From Desmodesmus armatus (lineage: Eukaryota > Chlorophyta > Chlorophyceae > Sphaeropleales > Scenedesmaceae): a stretch of 64,000 nt of DNA. The position numbers and the translations under genes are program-made. Positions 1 through 11,506 of this stretch are shown piece after piece (within the stretch, counting starts at the first letter, position 1; the number at the start of each line of letters is the position of its first letter). The DNA is taken from positions 62,001 to 126,000 of the forward strand of contig VIIQ02000691.1 of assembly GCA_007449985.2 (NCBI GenBank), in the 5' to 3' direction. The notes below the pieces were generated by a model that ran no database searches, was not told the origin of the DNA, and saw nothing but the letters and a program-made list of their open reading frames with translations.

Positions 1-1611
1 AGGTGGTTGTACACACTGCTACCATCAAGCTTTGTGTGGCTTGTGCACCCGGTGTTGTGCTGTACAGCAGGCGCTCTCCAGCTTATGCTGCTCCCCAACA
101 GCAGCGTCGTGTTGCATCATTTTAAGGGGATGCCGGGCCGTATCCGCACTTGGCTGGGTCAGTTTCAGGTTCAGGTTCGCGCCAGCCGCACACGCTTTGC
201 AGCCGATAGGTTTGGGCGCATGCGCGCGCTGCACAGCAGGCCTGCTGTCCAGCGTCCCCGGTGTGTGTCAGCTGATACTGCAGTTGATGATACATCTGTG
301 TGGCAAGTGGGGCTTGCTCGCTCCTGGCTTCTGCTTGCTGTTAACCATATCCTCTGGTTGGCCAGCACGTCTCGCCATGTGCTGTGCACACCAGCAGACC
401 CATGTGTCGAAACACTCCCGATCCACCTCTTCACCATGATGCTTGGCTTCCACTATGTCTATGCATGCTTGTGGCTCGGCATGGCTGTTGGCCCGTCAAA
501 GCCGGAGTGCCGACCAGTGCTGTCCCTCCTTCAGCGCTTTGTGACTTTGCTGTACTGGGGTCACTGGGGTACACCGAGCTCCATACCTACTGGGGCAGAG
601 GGTCCTCCAGTGTTTTCGTCGCTGCCGCATCTGTTGTTTTGGTGGGGCCCAGCATACACGGCAACAGCGCTGTGGAACCTGGCTGAACCTCTTACTGCTG
701 CAGCGGGTGTGGGTATGAAGTTGCTAGCTAGGTTTTGTAGGGACCCACAGGGGACCACTTGTACCCCAAGTGACCTTGCAGCAGCATGTACTGGTGCTGC
801 CTTGTACCTGGGACTGGCTTTGCTGCTGTTTCACCGGCAAATCTTGCAGCAGTTGGTCATGACTGGGGCAGCGCTCAACTTGTGGTTGACAAGCTTTTGG
901 CAGCGGTCTAAGGGCTTTTTCAAGGCTTCACTGAACCGCAGTGGGGTGCAGCGACAGTCGCTGCTGGGCCTGTTGTGGTCCTTGTTTGCATTTGGCAAAC
1001 GGCAGCTGGTCAAACCCTCCAGGTGGTTTCCTTTTTCTGGTGTCACGTATGTGAGGCTGCAGCTTCGGTTGTTGACTGACATGCTGAAGTCCTCGTTTGC
1101 ATCAGGCAAGCGGCACCTTACCACCATCTTTACATGGTGGCCTGTCGGTTGTGGCATGTATGTAAGGGTGCAGCTAGGGTCCTGCAGGTGCCGGCTCATG
1201 TCCTGGTTTGCTTCCTTCAAGCGGCAACTGATCTGGGCGCCCGCACGGTGGCGTGTCTCTCGAAGCAAACCCAGCGCTGCTGACTGTTCAGGCAGCACGG
1301 CCGCTGACAGTCCTGCGGGAGACAGCAGTAGTGGTGCTGCTTCGCAGCCTACTGAGCATGTCACCACCCGTGCTGAGGCGCTGACAGCAGCAGCACAGGA
1401 GGCCATGCGGGAGTGCGTGATCTGTCAGGATGAAGCGCGTTCTGTTGCACTCAAGCCATGCGGGCACTTGGCATGCTGTGAGGGCTGCTTCGCGCGGCTG
1501 CAGCGGGACGCTGCCCGCTGCTCTTCTGGGCGGCGCTCAGGCCCCGGTCGCCTCAAGTGCCCGGTGTGCAGGGCTGATGTGCAGGGGCACGTGGCTGGTA
1601 TCATCCTGTGA
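1..1611 (+). CDS. Membrane RING-finger E3 ligase-like protein, 5' partial
   Basis: The frame is open from the left window edge to TGA at 1609-1611 (at least 536 codons). The first in-frame ATG is at 85, so the true start or an upstream exon probably lies outside the window. The last 66 residues hold a C3HC4 RING: CVIC, then a PCGH core, CxxC and a final CPVC, in the position typical of membrane or IAP-type E3 ubiquitin ligases. Several hydrophobic stretches precede it (around residues 10-30, 105-118, 140-160 and 255-300, numbered from base 7), suggesting a polytopic membrane protein. Three tandem 37-residue repeats lie between about bases 979 and 1260. The likely role is ubiquitin ligation at a membrane, inferred from the RING only; substrate unknown. 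Confidence 0.75.
   Translation, partial: RWLYTLLPSSFVWLVHPVLCCTAGALQLMLLPNSSVVLHHFKGMPGRIRTWLGQFQVQVRASRTRFAADRFGRMRALHSRPAVQRPRCVSADTAVDDTSVWQVGLARSWLLLAVNHILWLASTSRHVLCTPADPCVETLPIHLFTMMLGFHYVYACLWLGMAVGPSKPECRPVLSLLQRFVTLLYWGHWGTPSSIPTGAEGPPVFSSLPHLLFWWGPAYTATALWNLAEPLTAAAGVGMKLLARFCRDPQGTTCTPSDLAAACTGAALYLGLALLLFHRQILQQLVMTGAALNLWLTSFWQRSKGFFKASLNRSGVQRQSLLGLLWSLFAFGKRQLVKPSRWFPFSGVTYVRLQLRLLTDMLKSSFASGKRHLTTIFTWWPVGCGMYVRVQLGSCRCRLMSWFASFKRQLIWAPARWRVSRSKPSAADCSGSTAADSPAGDSSSGAASQPTEHVTTRAEALTAAAQEAMRECVICQDEARSVALKPCGHLACCEGCFARLQRDAARCSSGRRSGPGRLKCPVCRADVQGHVAGIIL
979..1300 (+). repeat. 111-bp in-frame tandem repeat inside the RING gene
   Basis: Related segments start at 979, 1090 and 1201, exactly 111 bp (37 codons) apart. 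Each encodes a variant of SLFAFGKRQL / SSFASGKRHL / SWFASFKRQL followed by a tryptophan-rich hydrophobic stretch and a YVRxQL-like segment (absent or degenerate in the third copy). The period keeps the reading frame, which supports real coding sequence. Confidence 0.7.
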
Positions 1612-3928
1612 AGGGGGTGTTCAGCTGCACCAGGTGGTCCGCTGTGGCCTGCCTGTACTGGTTATCAGGACTGACAGTTTGAGCTGCATGTTGGTGGGGG
1701 GTTTGGTTGGGGGCTGGGATGCAAGTGGAGCTTCTTCGTTGGGCGGTATTTGGATGTTTTCTTCCGGATTGATTCCAGTTTGGAGAGGCTGTGCAATGCT
1801 GTCTTGAGACGTGGGCTGGGTTTGGTATGATTCAAGCATCATGTTTCAGGTGCCCAATGGCTCTTCTTCATTAGTCACGGGCTGGGGGTTTTTGTTGAGA
1901 GGCGGCAGCACTGCGGCGTTGGGAGCCGGCAGCCATATGCACCGTGACATGTTCGTTGATGTAGGTATCTTTGTGGGATGACATTCCAGCACCCACTGTG
2001 CACGTGGGACTCTTGCCAAGCCATGATCATGTCATGCTTGGAGTAGTGTGATGTGAAGAGGGCACATGGGGGCGGCAACATTTCAGCAGGCTTGACGTGT
2101 TTGATTTTTTTGCTGTTTGTTGACACAGGTGTGGTGCTGCACTACCCACAGCTTGAACATCATACCGCATGCATTACATCATTCACACCACCCAGCATCG
2201 GTTCAGTTGCTCAACATTTCAGCTCAGTTGGTAGGGCCTCTGTGTTGCTGCACCCCAGTGGTGCTCACTGAGCCGCGGTTTTGCAGCTCAGCCAAGGTTT
2301 TCTCAGTTGTGTGGTTTTTGACATGAGTGCAAATTCTTTGGCTGTTGCAGGCGTTGTTTGAAGTCAAGTATGTTTTTTGACGTTGTTGCGGGCGTGACAA
2401 TGCAGGATGCAACTATAGCATCGGCCAGACCTGAATATGACCTAACCTGCCCATATCTTGCATGTTGAACCCTGAACAGCCTGAGGCTACTGCATGATAT
2501 AGTGGCCCCCTATGAGGTAGTCAGGCACGTTACGAATCATGACAGTCACGATAACAGTAGCGCACCTGCTGCAGCAACACAAGGGGTTGTGACACAGACT
2601 GTTACACCTACTACTGTAGTACGACGGCTTGCTCAAAAAGCCTTCGATGCCCACGGCAGAAAACACCCAGGGACTGGGGACCAATATGCAACAACTGCTT
2701 TCAGGCCAAACCATAAGGCCAATGGTTCCAACACTTCATACCATAACCATGCAGCCCACGGTGTGCCCGCATAACAGCAGCAACAGTGCCTGCAGTGCTC
2801 TAGTTTTGTGCCAGTGATGCGACATGACTGGTCCCCTTCACACAGTCTAACGGTGATGGTAGTGTCCATGATCCTCATTGATTGCAGTGTTGCAGCCATG
2901 AAAACCACAGTCAAAGCCTTAGTTGTGCGCTGAAGCAGCAGGAAAACACAATCAGCACAAGACAGCCTCGCCACCAACAGGAGCAACACGCAGACAGCGC
3001 AATATCATTTAGCAGCACGGCACCTGCCCACCTACGTGCAATTCACCAACATACACAACCAGGCAGGCGGCCAACCGCAGGCTGCTGTGGCAAACATGCT
3101 GATTGTGCTACTCACATCAAAGGGAAAAAACACTGCCCCAGTGGGGACAGATGCGTACTGCTCCAAATCGTCGCATCCACCTAGTGCACATGCTCAATGG
3201 GAGCAGGCAGGGAATCCAGCAGTCCCGGCACCACTGGCCAGCCGCCAAAACTTGTGCGGATGCCACAGGGGTGTGGGGTACTAGGTGGTGAAAGAAGACA
3301 CGATTCAAACTGCGTATGCACCTGGGAGGCAATCATGCCAGCCAGCCTGATTAACTGCATACACTCCCCGTGGCAATAGCCATACTATGTCAGGGTGCTT
3401 CTGATCCAAATGTCCCACAATTACTTGACATGCATCCCGATGCATCTGCATTTGGAGCTTGATGGCAGACGCACACACGCGGGCTCATGGAAGTCACAAA
3501 CACAGCTCCGATGAATCCCGGAGCTGCAGGAGCTGCTCTCAAGGGCATAACCGCACACAGAAACACATCCTACCCAGGTGCCGGGGGGCATTACCACACG
3601 CTGAAGCAGATCATCCCCAAGGTGCCAGGTGGTAATGTGCAGGGCCCTGGCCCAAACTAAACTCACACACCACCTGAGAGGGCCCTGGCCCAAACAGCAC
3701 TCAACACCACCTGAGGCGGCAGACAGTATGCATCACGGGTGCAAGTCATCATCACGATGAAGAAGGGTGCACTGCACTGCCCCAGCACATCATACGTCAA
3801 AAGATCAGACTCATTTGACCAGATGACAGATGATCAAAAAAACTCATTGAGCCACCTGATCTTCCTGCTGACGATTAAAAACAGCCTCTCGCTCACGGCT
3901 ACACGTAGACCAGCGAGGTGTCGCTGCA
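1612..3928. other. Gene-poor region downstream of the RING gene
   Basis: The first few hundred bases are presumably the RING gene 3' UTR. No open frame here resembles a known protein or joins to another by plausible splice sites. A short direct repeat occurs near 3640-3715 (GGGCCCTGGCCCAAAC twice, each followed by a CACCACCTGAG motif). Confidence 0.5.
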
Positions 3929-3960
3929 GGGGTTAGGGTTTAACCCCCTAAACCCTAAAC
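3929..3960. repeat. Short head-to-head interstitial telomere-like repeat
   Basis: A G-rich run (GGGTTAGGGTTTA) is followed at once by C-rich CCCTAAACCCTAAAC. This is about 1.5 plus 2 units of the plant-type TTTAGGG telomere repeat, in the orientation expected if two chromosome ends met. It is only about 32 bp, so it could also be an end-joining repair scar or coincidence. Confidence 0.55.
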
Positions 3961-6900
3961 AAAGGAAGCACCTGGACCCTTCGTGAGCAGCAGCCAACAA
4001 ACCCCCGCCCCTGCAGCTGCAGAACCCCCTGCACCAACCATGCAGCAGTTCAAACACTCCGCAGGCAGTCTGATTGGATCCTTGCAATTGGATTCTGGCA
4101 AGAACCAAGTGTGTGAGCATGCAGACTCACGGAGTGTGCAGACTCCCTTGCGCATTGACAAGCGCTGCACCAGGATATGACGGATGGCAAGACATACATG
4201 GCACGACGGATGCAGCCTGCGCACAGCAAGCAGTGCAAAGAGCGGCACATAACTGCACAACGGCAAAGCCACTTCCTGCCAACCCTCCAATCGCCTATGT
4301 TTGAGCGGCGGGGTTCGCGCCTGCACGATAACAAAATTTCACATCCCAACACATCCCCCTGGTCCTCGAGGAAGGTCACTCACACAGCTGCACGCCATGC
4401 ATTAAACACACGCGCACACTCGCAATCGCATGCACATGTGTCAGCACGAACATGCACACCTACTGTATGCAACCTCCCTGCAATACACGCCCACACGCGT
4501 TCGTCGTTTGTCGCAAACCAAAAAGGAGTGCGCGTAGTTTGGGCCTGGCAGCGATAATATAGAAGTAGCAGTAGTGAAAACCCCCACGCTACCGGTTGTA
4601 GTAGTAGTACTAAAACAGCGACCCAAGCTGCCACCCAATGCTGCACCATGCTGTTGCAGCCACACAAGTCGTCAGCTCTGCCACACGCCTTCTTGACATC
4701 TCAAGTGGGACAACTGCAAGCGCTCGCACCAACCTGCCAAGCAACCCCGCTGAATTTGGTGGAATTCTCAAAGGCAACCTCAAGTGCGACAACTGCACGC
4801 GCTCGCACCTGCCAGCCCACCCCTGAGTTATGAGCAATACTAGCAAGCTCGGCAGGGCGCAACGCTGAACGACAACATGCCGCGCACACACATCGGTATC
4901 CTGGTGCCGACACCGCTCGTGCAGTGCGATAGGGGGTGTGGATGAAAGCAAACCATGAGGGTGGGGCGTCAGGGGGCGTCGCTATACTGCAAAGTGCGCC
5001 CTGTACAGTGTTGGGGCAAAAACTGTTCCCGCTCCAGAAAGGCTGCAGCGTGTTGCCAGGGCGACAGCCACACACCAACAAAGACACGAGGCGGTACACA
5101 CCTCTCCGCATGAGCCCTGCTCAGGACGTGCGGCCGAAAGCAATCCTAATACTCGCCCCTCAAACATGCTGTTGGACCCACAAGTAGCCCCAGATGTGCA
5201 CACCCTCACATGGCATTCTGACCCCATCACTGTGATTGGTTTCCAGACAGCTGTCCCAAACACAGCACATCCCCTGCAAAGTCCCCCTGATCCCTCCATG
5301 GCAGTTGCTGTGCCGCTGCTACAGCCACAGTCACGTCCACCACCGCACACCCCCTCTTCCTGCCCCAAACTCATCCCATGTGCGGACAGGACACCCACAG
5401 TCAAGGGCTCAATGTGCATGTTTGTGTGTGGCGTGCAACTCCAGCTTCTGCCCAGCACTGACTGGGGCTTGCCCGTAGCACCGTGAAATAAAAAAGCAGC
5501 ACTCTGATGAGTCCCACTGGCCTCACAGCCGCCTGGCCGGCCTCTGCTCACGACCGCGCGGGCAGCCGCCAGCTTCACTGTCAACAGTAGGGGGCCGGAA
5601 GTGGGGAATCCAAAAACCCAATCATACCCCAAACAGCTGCCACCGTGTACTGAAAGGGTGAACAGATGGCACGGCAAAAGGGACTGACGATATGAAGCCA
5701 ACACTCCTCACCAAGCACAGCACAGCACAGCACATCGATGCCCTCAATTGCCCTAGTTGCCAGCACGGGCAAAAAACCTCGTCCTAATACGAGCAGCACA
5801 AACCACATCAGCTGTTGCTGCCTCCCTCCTCTACCAGCAATCACCCTGCTGACCAAAGCAAACAGTGACAACCAAAGCAAGCAGTGTATACCAAACCAAC
5901 TATTGCAAACAGTTGCAAACAAACTACAGGCCACTCGAATGCAGGGTTTCGCTTTCATACCAGCAGGGTTTCCCGAGCTGCAAACATGCCACACATTTGA
6001 CAGGGCTTCCCAAGTCACAGACCTGCCATACAGTCTGCAGGGCCACCAAGATGTGCGCATTGGCAGTCCCTAGCATGAAACAAACACGGTTGCGGCAGGT
6101 CCTGCCGCACGGTCGCCACAACTCTCCGATGGCCAGCCTGCTAGAGCATCACCGCGCAGCTGCTGTTGAAAGCATTGTGCTCTGCACATATGCCAACACG
6201 TTGACAGGCAGGCCTGTCTGTGCCGATGGCGTAGCCGCGGATGCACGACAGACCTGCTGTGAGGCCCACGGGTCGTAACACTGTCACTCGTGCAGGAAGC
6301 CTCCCAGGGCCCATACGCCACAAATGAGTGCAGCTCGGCACTCAACCACAGATGAGCAGCGCACAGCTCCCTGGCCCTCGACAGAGGCGCGCAGTGCGAG
6401 TGCAGTGCAGTGCAGAGGGAACCGCAACAGGCTGCACCATCAAACATGCCATGCGTGCACTCAGTGGCACACATGCGGTGCCTATCGAGCCAAAAAGATG
6501 GCAGCGGCCGGAGCCGAAGGGCATTATGGCTGGAAAGCTGCTGAGCTTAAAGTCTTGCTATCCGTCCACAGATACTACTGCAAACAATCGGCCGGGTGCA
6601 TCGCCTGGACACAACCCACGTTGACTAGACAGAATCAAGGTGCCGACACTGTACACAATCGATGCAGGAAGCATGACCGAATCAACAGTGAATCGAATGC
6701 AGCGGCCGCAGCCGCAGCCGCAACACCAACAGCGCCAGGCGCTGTGGAGCCAGCAGGCTACTAGCAGCAGAAAATGACGCACACACAATGTGCACATGCG
6801 CCCTGCCAAAAAAGACAACAGATCTCACACACACTGCTTGATGCGAGCTGCTGCTCCAGTGCTGGTGTTTGAGAGGCGGAGTGGACGGCAAAGTGCACAC

Positions 6901-7679
6901 TCATACTCAGCGCGCTGGTCACAGCGGTGACCTCCGCTGCTGCAGCCTGTCAGTTCAAGCAGGGGATCAAGCAGCAGCGGCAGCCCAACTCCCTGTGGGA
7001 CCGGCCATGAGCTGCAGCAGCCACTTATCAACAAGTGCAGCTTGCAACAGCAGCGGGGCAAATGATGTAAATGTGCAGGAGATGCAGACACACCTGCATG
7101 GCACAGAGCCCACTGCTGCGCTGACAGGACAGGACAGACAGCACTGCAGATGATGCGATGCCTGCCCGCTCAGCTGTCTCACAGTACGGCGCCTCGCGCG
7201 ACATGGCAGCAACTGCTGTCTGCTGCCCACACTCCCACTGGCTCTGTCACCAGCTTGCTGCGGAACACTGCCGCTAACTACGACAGTACCGCGGCGCTGT
7301 CGGCGGAGCATCATGCTAATCATGCTGCACCATCCCTGCTGTCGTGCGACTGGCGCTAGGTCATGATGCGCCTGCCTCCTGCTGCTGCTTGAGCTGTGTT
7401 ATTGGGCCCCCCTGACCAGCTGCCTGTGAACTCTGGGTAAGCGGGGCCTGCATGCAGCAGCAGGAGCAACCATGAGAAGCATGCAGCACCCAACATGAAA
7501 GCGCAGACGACATGACAAGCATGAACATGCCGGTGCTGCTGCAGCACGTGCTGCGGGGGACTTCAGGGCGGCAAACCTCTTTCATGCTGCTGCACTACAC
7601 AAACCTAGCCACACTTGCGGCTGCCACGGTCAAGGTGTGCAGGAGAGGTCTGAAAGCAGATGCGCATGCCGCACCTTTA
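3961..7679. other. Gene-poor region with no recognised gene
   Basis: Many open frames exist because of the base composition; the longest is 240 codons on the minus strand at 4982-5704. It resembles no known family, has Cys/Gly-rich biased composition and no coherent splice partners. A short GCCGCA run lies near 6704-6722. The part just below 7680 is presumably the 3' UTR of the ammonium transporter on the minus strand. Confidence 0.45.
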
Positions 7680-10600
7680 CTACTGCTGATACTGATGCTC
7701 ATGCTGATGCTGCACCTCAGCGATGACCAGCTTACCTCCATGCTCCATGTTGTCGATGCCTGCCAACTCCGTCGTCTGGTCGACACGCAGCATCCCCTTC
7801 TTGTTCAGGATGTAAAACAGCACCCACGCGCTGCTTCCCGCAAACACCACCACAATCACGACCCCCAGCAGCTGCAGCCCCAGCTGGATCCACCCCATGT
7901 GCCCGTAAAACAGCCCACCGCAGGGGGCTCCAGTGAGCGCATACACGTGCTTCGGGTTAGCCACAAACGCGACCATGATGCTGCCGAGGATGCCGCTGCC
8001 CAGGTGCACCGCAGAGGAGTCCAAGGGATCGTCAATGCCACAGCGCAGCAGCAGCCAGGACGCTCCTGCGTACAAGGCGCCGGCAATCGCCGAGCACACG
8101 ACGGCAGCCCAGGGGTCGACAAACCCGCACATGCAGGTGACAATCACGAGGCCGGAGAGTACTCCGTTGCAGCAGATGCGCAGGTCGTACGTGCCTGCAG
8201 GCAGCAGCAGACATACCAGCACAGCAGCAAAAAGTCAGGGTGTGCTGGCAGCAAGGCACTACGTGTCGGTCTGTACTAGCTTCATGACAGCGGCGTCATG
8301 CGATAGCCTGCAGCAGGGGCCTGCAACAAGCAACCAGATACTGCGAGCAGTGCGTCAGCTGCATGGCTGTTGCTGCTGCGGAGGCAGTTGCGTGCCCGAC
8401 TCTCGGCGCAGCTGCAAAAAAACAAGGGATCCTTGCCACGACACAACACGTGCGGCACTCACCCCAAAGGAGCGCTGCACACAGTAGCGACGTCAGTCCT
8501 GCTGCTGCACCACCCAGCGCTGTGTTCATGCTTGTGCGCTGGACCACCTCCGCAGATATGGCGCCAGCCAAGCTGCCCGGCGCCGGCGCAGGGTTGCCGT
8601 TGACGTACATGTACACGCTGCCGTTGTTGAACCCAAACCAGCCGAACCACAGCATGAACGTCCCGAGGGTGACGAAAGCCATGTCGTGGCCCGGCATGGC
8701 TTTAGGTACAAACTTGCACCACCCGCGTGAATTGCAGATGCCAGTGCCGCAGGTTCCAGCACTAGTGTCATGGTGCGCTGCCAAGCGCTGCCGCCTGCGC
8801 CGCTGCCGGCGCCGCTGCTGCTGCCGCTGCAGCCCCAGCTTCGTTAGCCAGCTGCATGCCGCCCAGTTGCCGCCGGCAGCAGGGCCGGCTGCCCGCTGCT
8901 GCGTCGGCGGCTGCGCTGACGCGCTGCAGCCTGCAGCCACGTGCTGCGGCTGCTGCGCAGCTGTCGCACTGCTGTCTGCTGCGCCCTCGCCAGCCTGCAG
9001 CTGCTTGCTGCTTGCTTGCGCTGCATGGCCCTGCTGGCTCATTTCCACCGCCAAGCCCACAGCCGCCGTCGCAGCTGCCTGCTTGCTGCTGCAGGCGCCC
9101 TCCAGCAGCTGCTGCTGCTGCGGGGCCCCAGCTGGCTGCTGCGAGTCAGAGCCGACACCGTCAGCAACACCCAGCGGAGCTGCGCCCGCCAGCAGCTGCC
9201 GATCGGAGGGCGGGCTGCTGCTGCCAGCCAGCTCAGAGACACTGTCTGCAAGCTCTCCACCCTCTGTGCAGGATAGGGTTGCTAACGAGTCTGTGTTCTC
9301 CTCATCTTCTTCCTCATCCTCGTCCTGGGCAAGCAGGTCAAACCTGCCCAGCCTGGGCCCACACATGTAGGCCCCCACGAGGCCAAAGATGCCACCCAGC
9401 ATGTGCACCACCATGCCTCCTGCAAAGTCCAGCACATTGCACTGATGCAGCTTGCTGAGATACCCCTGCAGGAACAAACGAGCGAAACGACACAAGAAAC
9501 AGAAGACAGCAGCAGGTCGGATGATCTGTTACTGATGATTGATAGCTGATGTGAGCCAGATGTGGGCAAGACAGGACCCCAGACCGAGTTTCATGCATCG
9601 GCATGCTCGTGTGTGCCTGCTCTCCGCATGTCCCCGCATGTCCTCGCAACCAACTAGCCTGCAAGCAGGAGCACCATCGCAGTCTTCACACAGCCACTGG
9701 CCCCCCTCTCACACCCGGCCAACACACCTGAGGGCTCCAAATCCAGTGCACCAGCAACGGGTGCACAAAAGCTGCAATCACAAGCGTGGCTGCTGGGTAT
9801 GCCACGAGCGCTGTGCGCTCTGCCAGGCAGCCGCTGATGATGGTGCATGCTGCTATGCAGAAAGTCCAGCTGAAGAACCAGGGTCTGATGGCTTTGTCGT
9901 ACAAATTTTCACCCTCGTAGAAGAACTGGCTTGTCCTGCAGGCAGCGGCCGCACACACCCAAATTAAATCATGCATGTCAGAACAGCCCACACTTTGAGC
10001 ACGGCACAACACTGCTGGGAGGTTGGCTGCAGGATTACTTTGCTGCAAAGGTTCTCGGCACAGCACAATCCAGGGTCGCTGCAGGCGCATCTATCTTGGC
10101 TTGGTCAAGCTTAAGCTGCTGCAACGCCAGGCGGGCCAGGTGTGCACAGCCAACGGAGAGTGCCGGTGCCCTGCTGCAGAAGCTCACCCGATCACACCGC
10201 CAGCTGATTTGCCATAAGCAAAAGCGAAGCCCACAGCCCACCAAACCATTGCGGCCAGCATCACATCCAGCAGGTTCTTTAGCAGGATGTTGCGGACGTT
10301 CTTGGCACGCCCACTGCCTGTCTCAAGTGCCAGGAACCCCACTTGCATAAAGAACACCAGAAAGCTGCACAGCAGCAGCAACAAAGGAGCAGAAGGAGAG
10401 CGAGTCAGCGGCAGCAGCATGAGGGGTGTGGGGGTTTCCCAGCTGGGCTGCACAACAGAGCCGCACCCTGCTGCTACCAAGTCCCAATGCACCCCAATAC
10501 CCCAGATGGTCCCATGCTGTCAGGAAGCTTGCTTAGCCCTTGATCGGTCGCCACGCTGGTATGGTGAACCGATGGCCTTGTGCAGCGTCCGACACAGGCA

Positions 10601-10816
10601 CTCCCACCGCTGATTGGGCCCACAGTGACGCCTACGCCACGCTCTTTCACCGCCACGGGGCTAACATGCGGCTGCTGGGTTGCCACCCGTTGCTGTTCGT
10701 GCCATCATGCTGCTGCTGCTGCCACCCAAGACACAGACCCACCCGTTGATGATGACAAGAGAAGTGCTGACGGCTTCATCATTAGCCATCACAACGCCAG
10801 AGGATTGGGAAGCCAT
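7680..10816 (-). CDS. AMT: Ammonium transporter (AMT/MEP/Rh family), five exons
   Basis: Exons (minus): 10743-10816, 10188-10364, 9728-9935, 8463-9465, 7680-8194; all join in phase to give 658 residues ending at TAG 7680-7682. The protein is a plasma-membrane-type NH4+/NH3 channel. Recognisable AMT segments in order: FLVFFMQVGFLALE (helix 1), RAKNVRNILLKN, the CLAERTALVAY block, DFAGGMVVHM with the first pore histidine (about His174), LWFGWFGFNNGS, and DDPLDSSAVHLGSG with the second pore histidine (about His551). Between GPRLGRFD and the helix starting PGHDMAF lies a low-complexity insert of about 215 residues (about 197-411). It has an acidic run (DEDEEEDEEN), Gln/Ala-rich stretches and an arginine-rich cluster; such loops are normally a few dozen residues. 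The first exon (start ATG at 10816, or an upstream in-frame ATG at 10873) is the least certain part. Confidence 0.93.
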
Positions 10817-11506
10817 GCTGCTGCTGCTGCAAAGGTCTCGCTTTGTTCTCCGCTTCCAGCAGCTCACAGCCACCTACTGATCATCACAATCATCACCAAA
10901 TTCTGATGGCACTGATCACGCCCTTTGCAAGACTGGGAGGCAGTATGAAGTGCTGTTCAGCAAAGTGTTTGATTGGCAGGCCTGCACTGCGCGCCGTGAA
11001 TACTCAAGTGTTTCTTTCCCTCTTTCAGGACCGTAGCAGCAGCTTTGTGAGGCGTAACCCCTCTCTTCGTCACTGAAAGGGAACGTGGGTTTGACCTAAG
11101 TGACAGACGGCCGGTGTGGCCTGAAGAGGTGCACAATCAATCAAGAGTTGCACGCATCAAGCCAAGTCAAGCCTGCAGATGCGTATTGTGTGACTGATCC
11201 AATGGTGCGTGGGGCGTATGTGTTCACAAAGCCTTCCAGGTTTCCAGTTGCAGCACAGTGGCAGTACAGAACACCAGTACACCCATACCAGTTGAGCATG
11301 AGCAGAGCATAGACAGCTACATCACCCCCAGACACCACCCTCACCTCAGGTGGCTGTCAACACGCTTGTATGGGCTGCAAAAACTCTGTGCACACGGGGA
11401 GTAACCCCCCCCCCCCCCCCCCGCTCAATAATCCTCCCTCAAACCCCCACATCAGCCAACTGAGGGCAGCACACAGCGGAAGAGCTGGTGGTTACCAAAC
11501 GTGCTG
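10817..11506. other. Intergenic: transporter upstream region and strictosidine-synthase-like 3' UTR
   Basis: No gene seen. The part nearest 10817 should hold the transporter promoter. The part nearest 11506 should be the 3' UTR of the next gene, which includes an 18-C homopolymer at 11405-11422. Confidence 0.5.

Noticed and set aside
2217..2290. tRNA-like A-box (AGCTCAGTTGGTAG)
   Set aside because: The anticodon stem does not pair and there is no GGTTCGA-type B-box or acceptor pairing at the right distance; at best a degenerate tRNA fragment.
4982..5704. 240-codon minus-strand open frame
   Set aside because: Composition biased to Cys/Gly/Ser, no family resemblance and no splice partners; such frames arise by chance in this sequence.
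8363..9370. 335-codon plus-strand frame antisense to the ammonium transporter
   Set aside because: Shadow of the GC-rich insert exon; the minus strand encodes clear AMT helices in the same interval.
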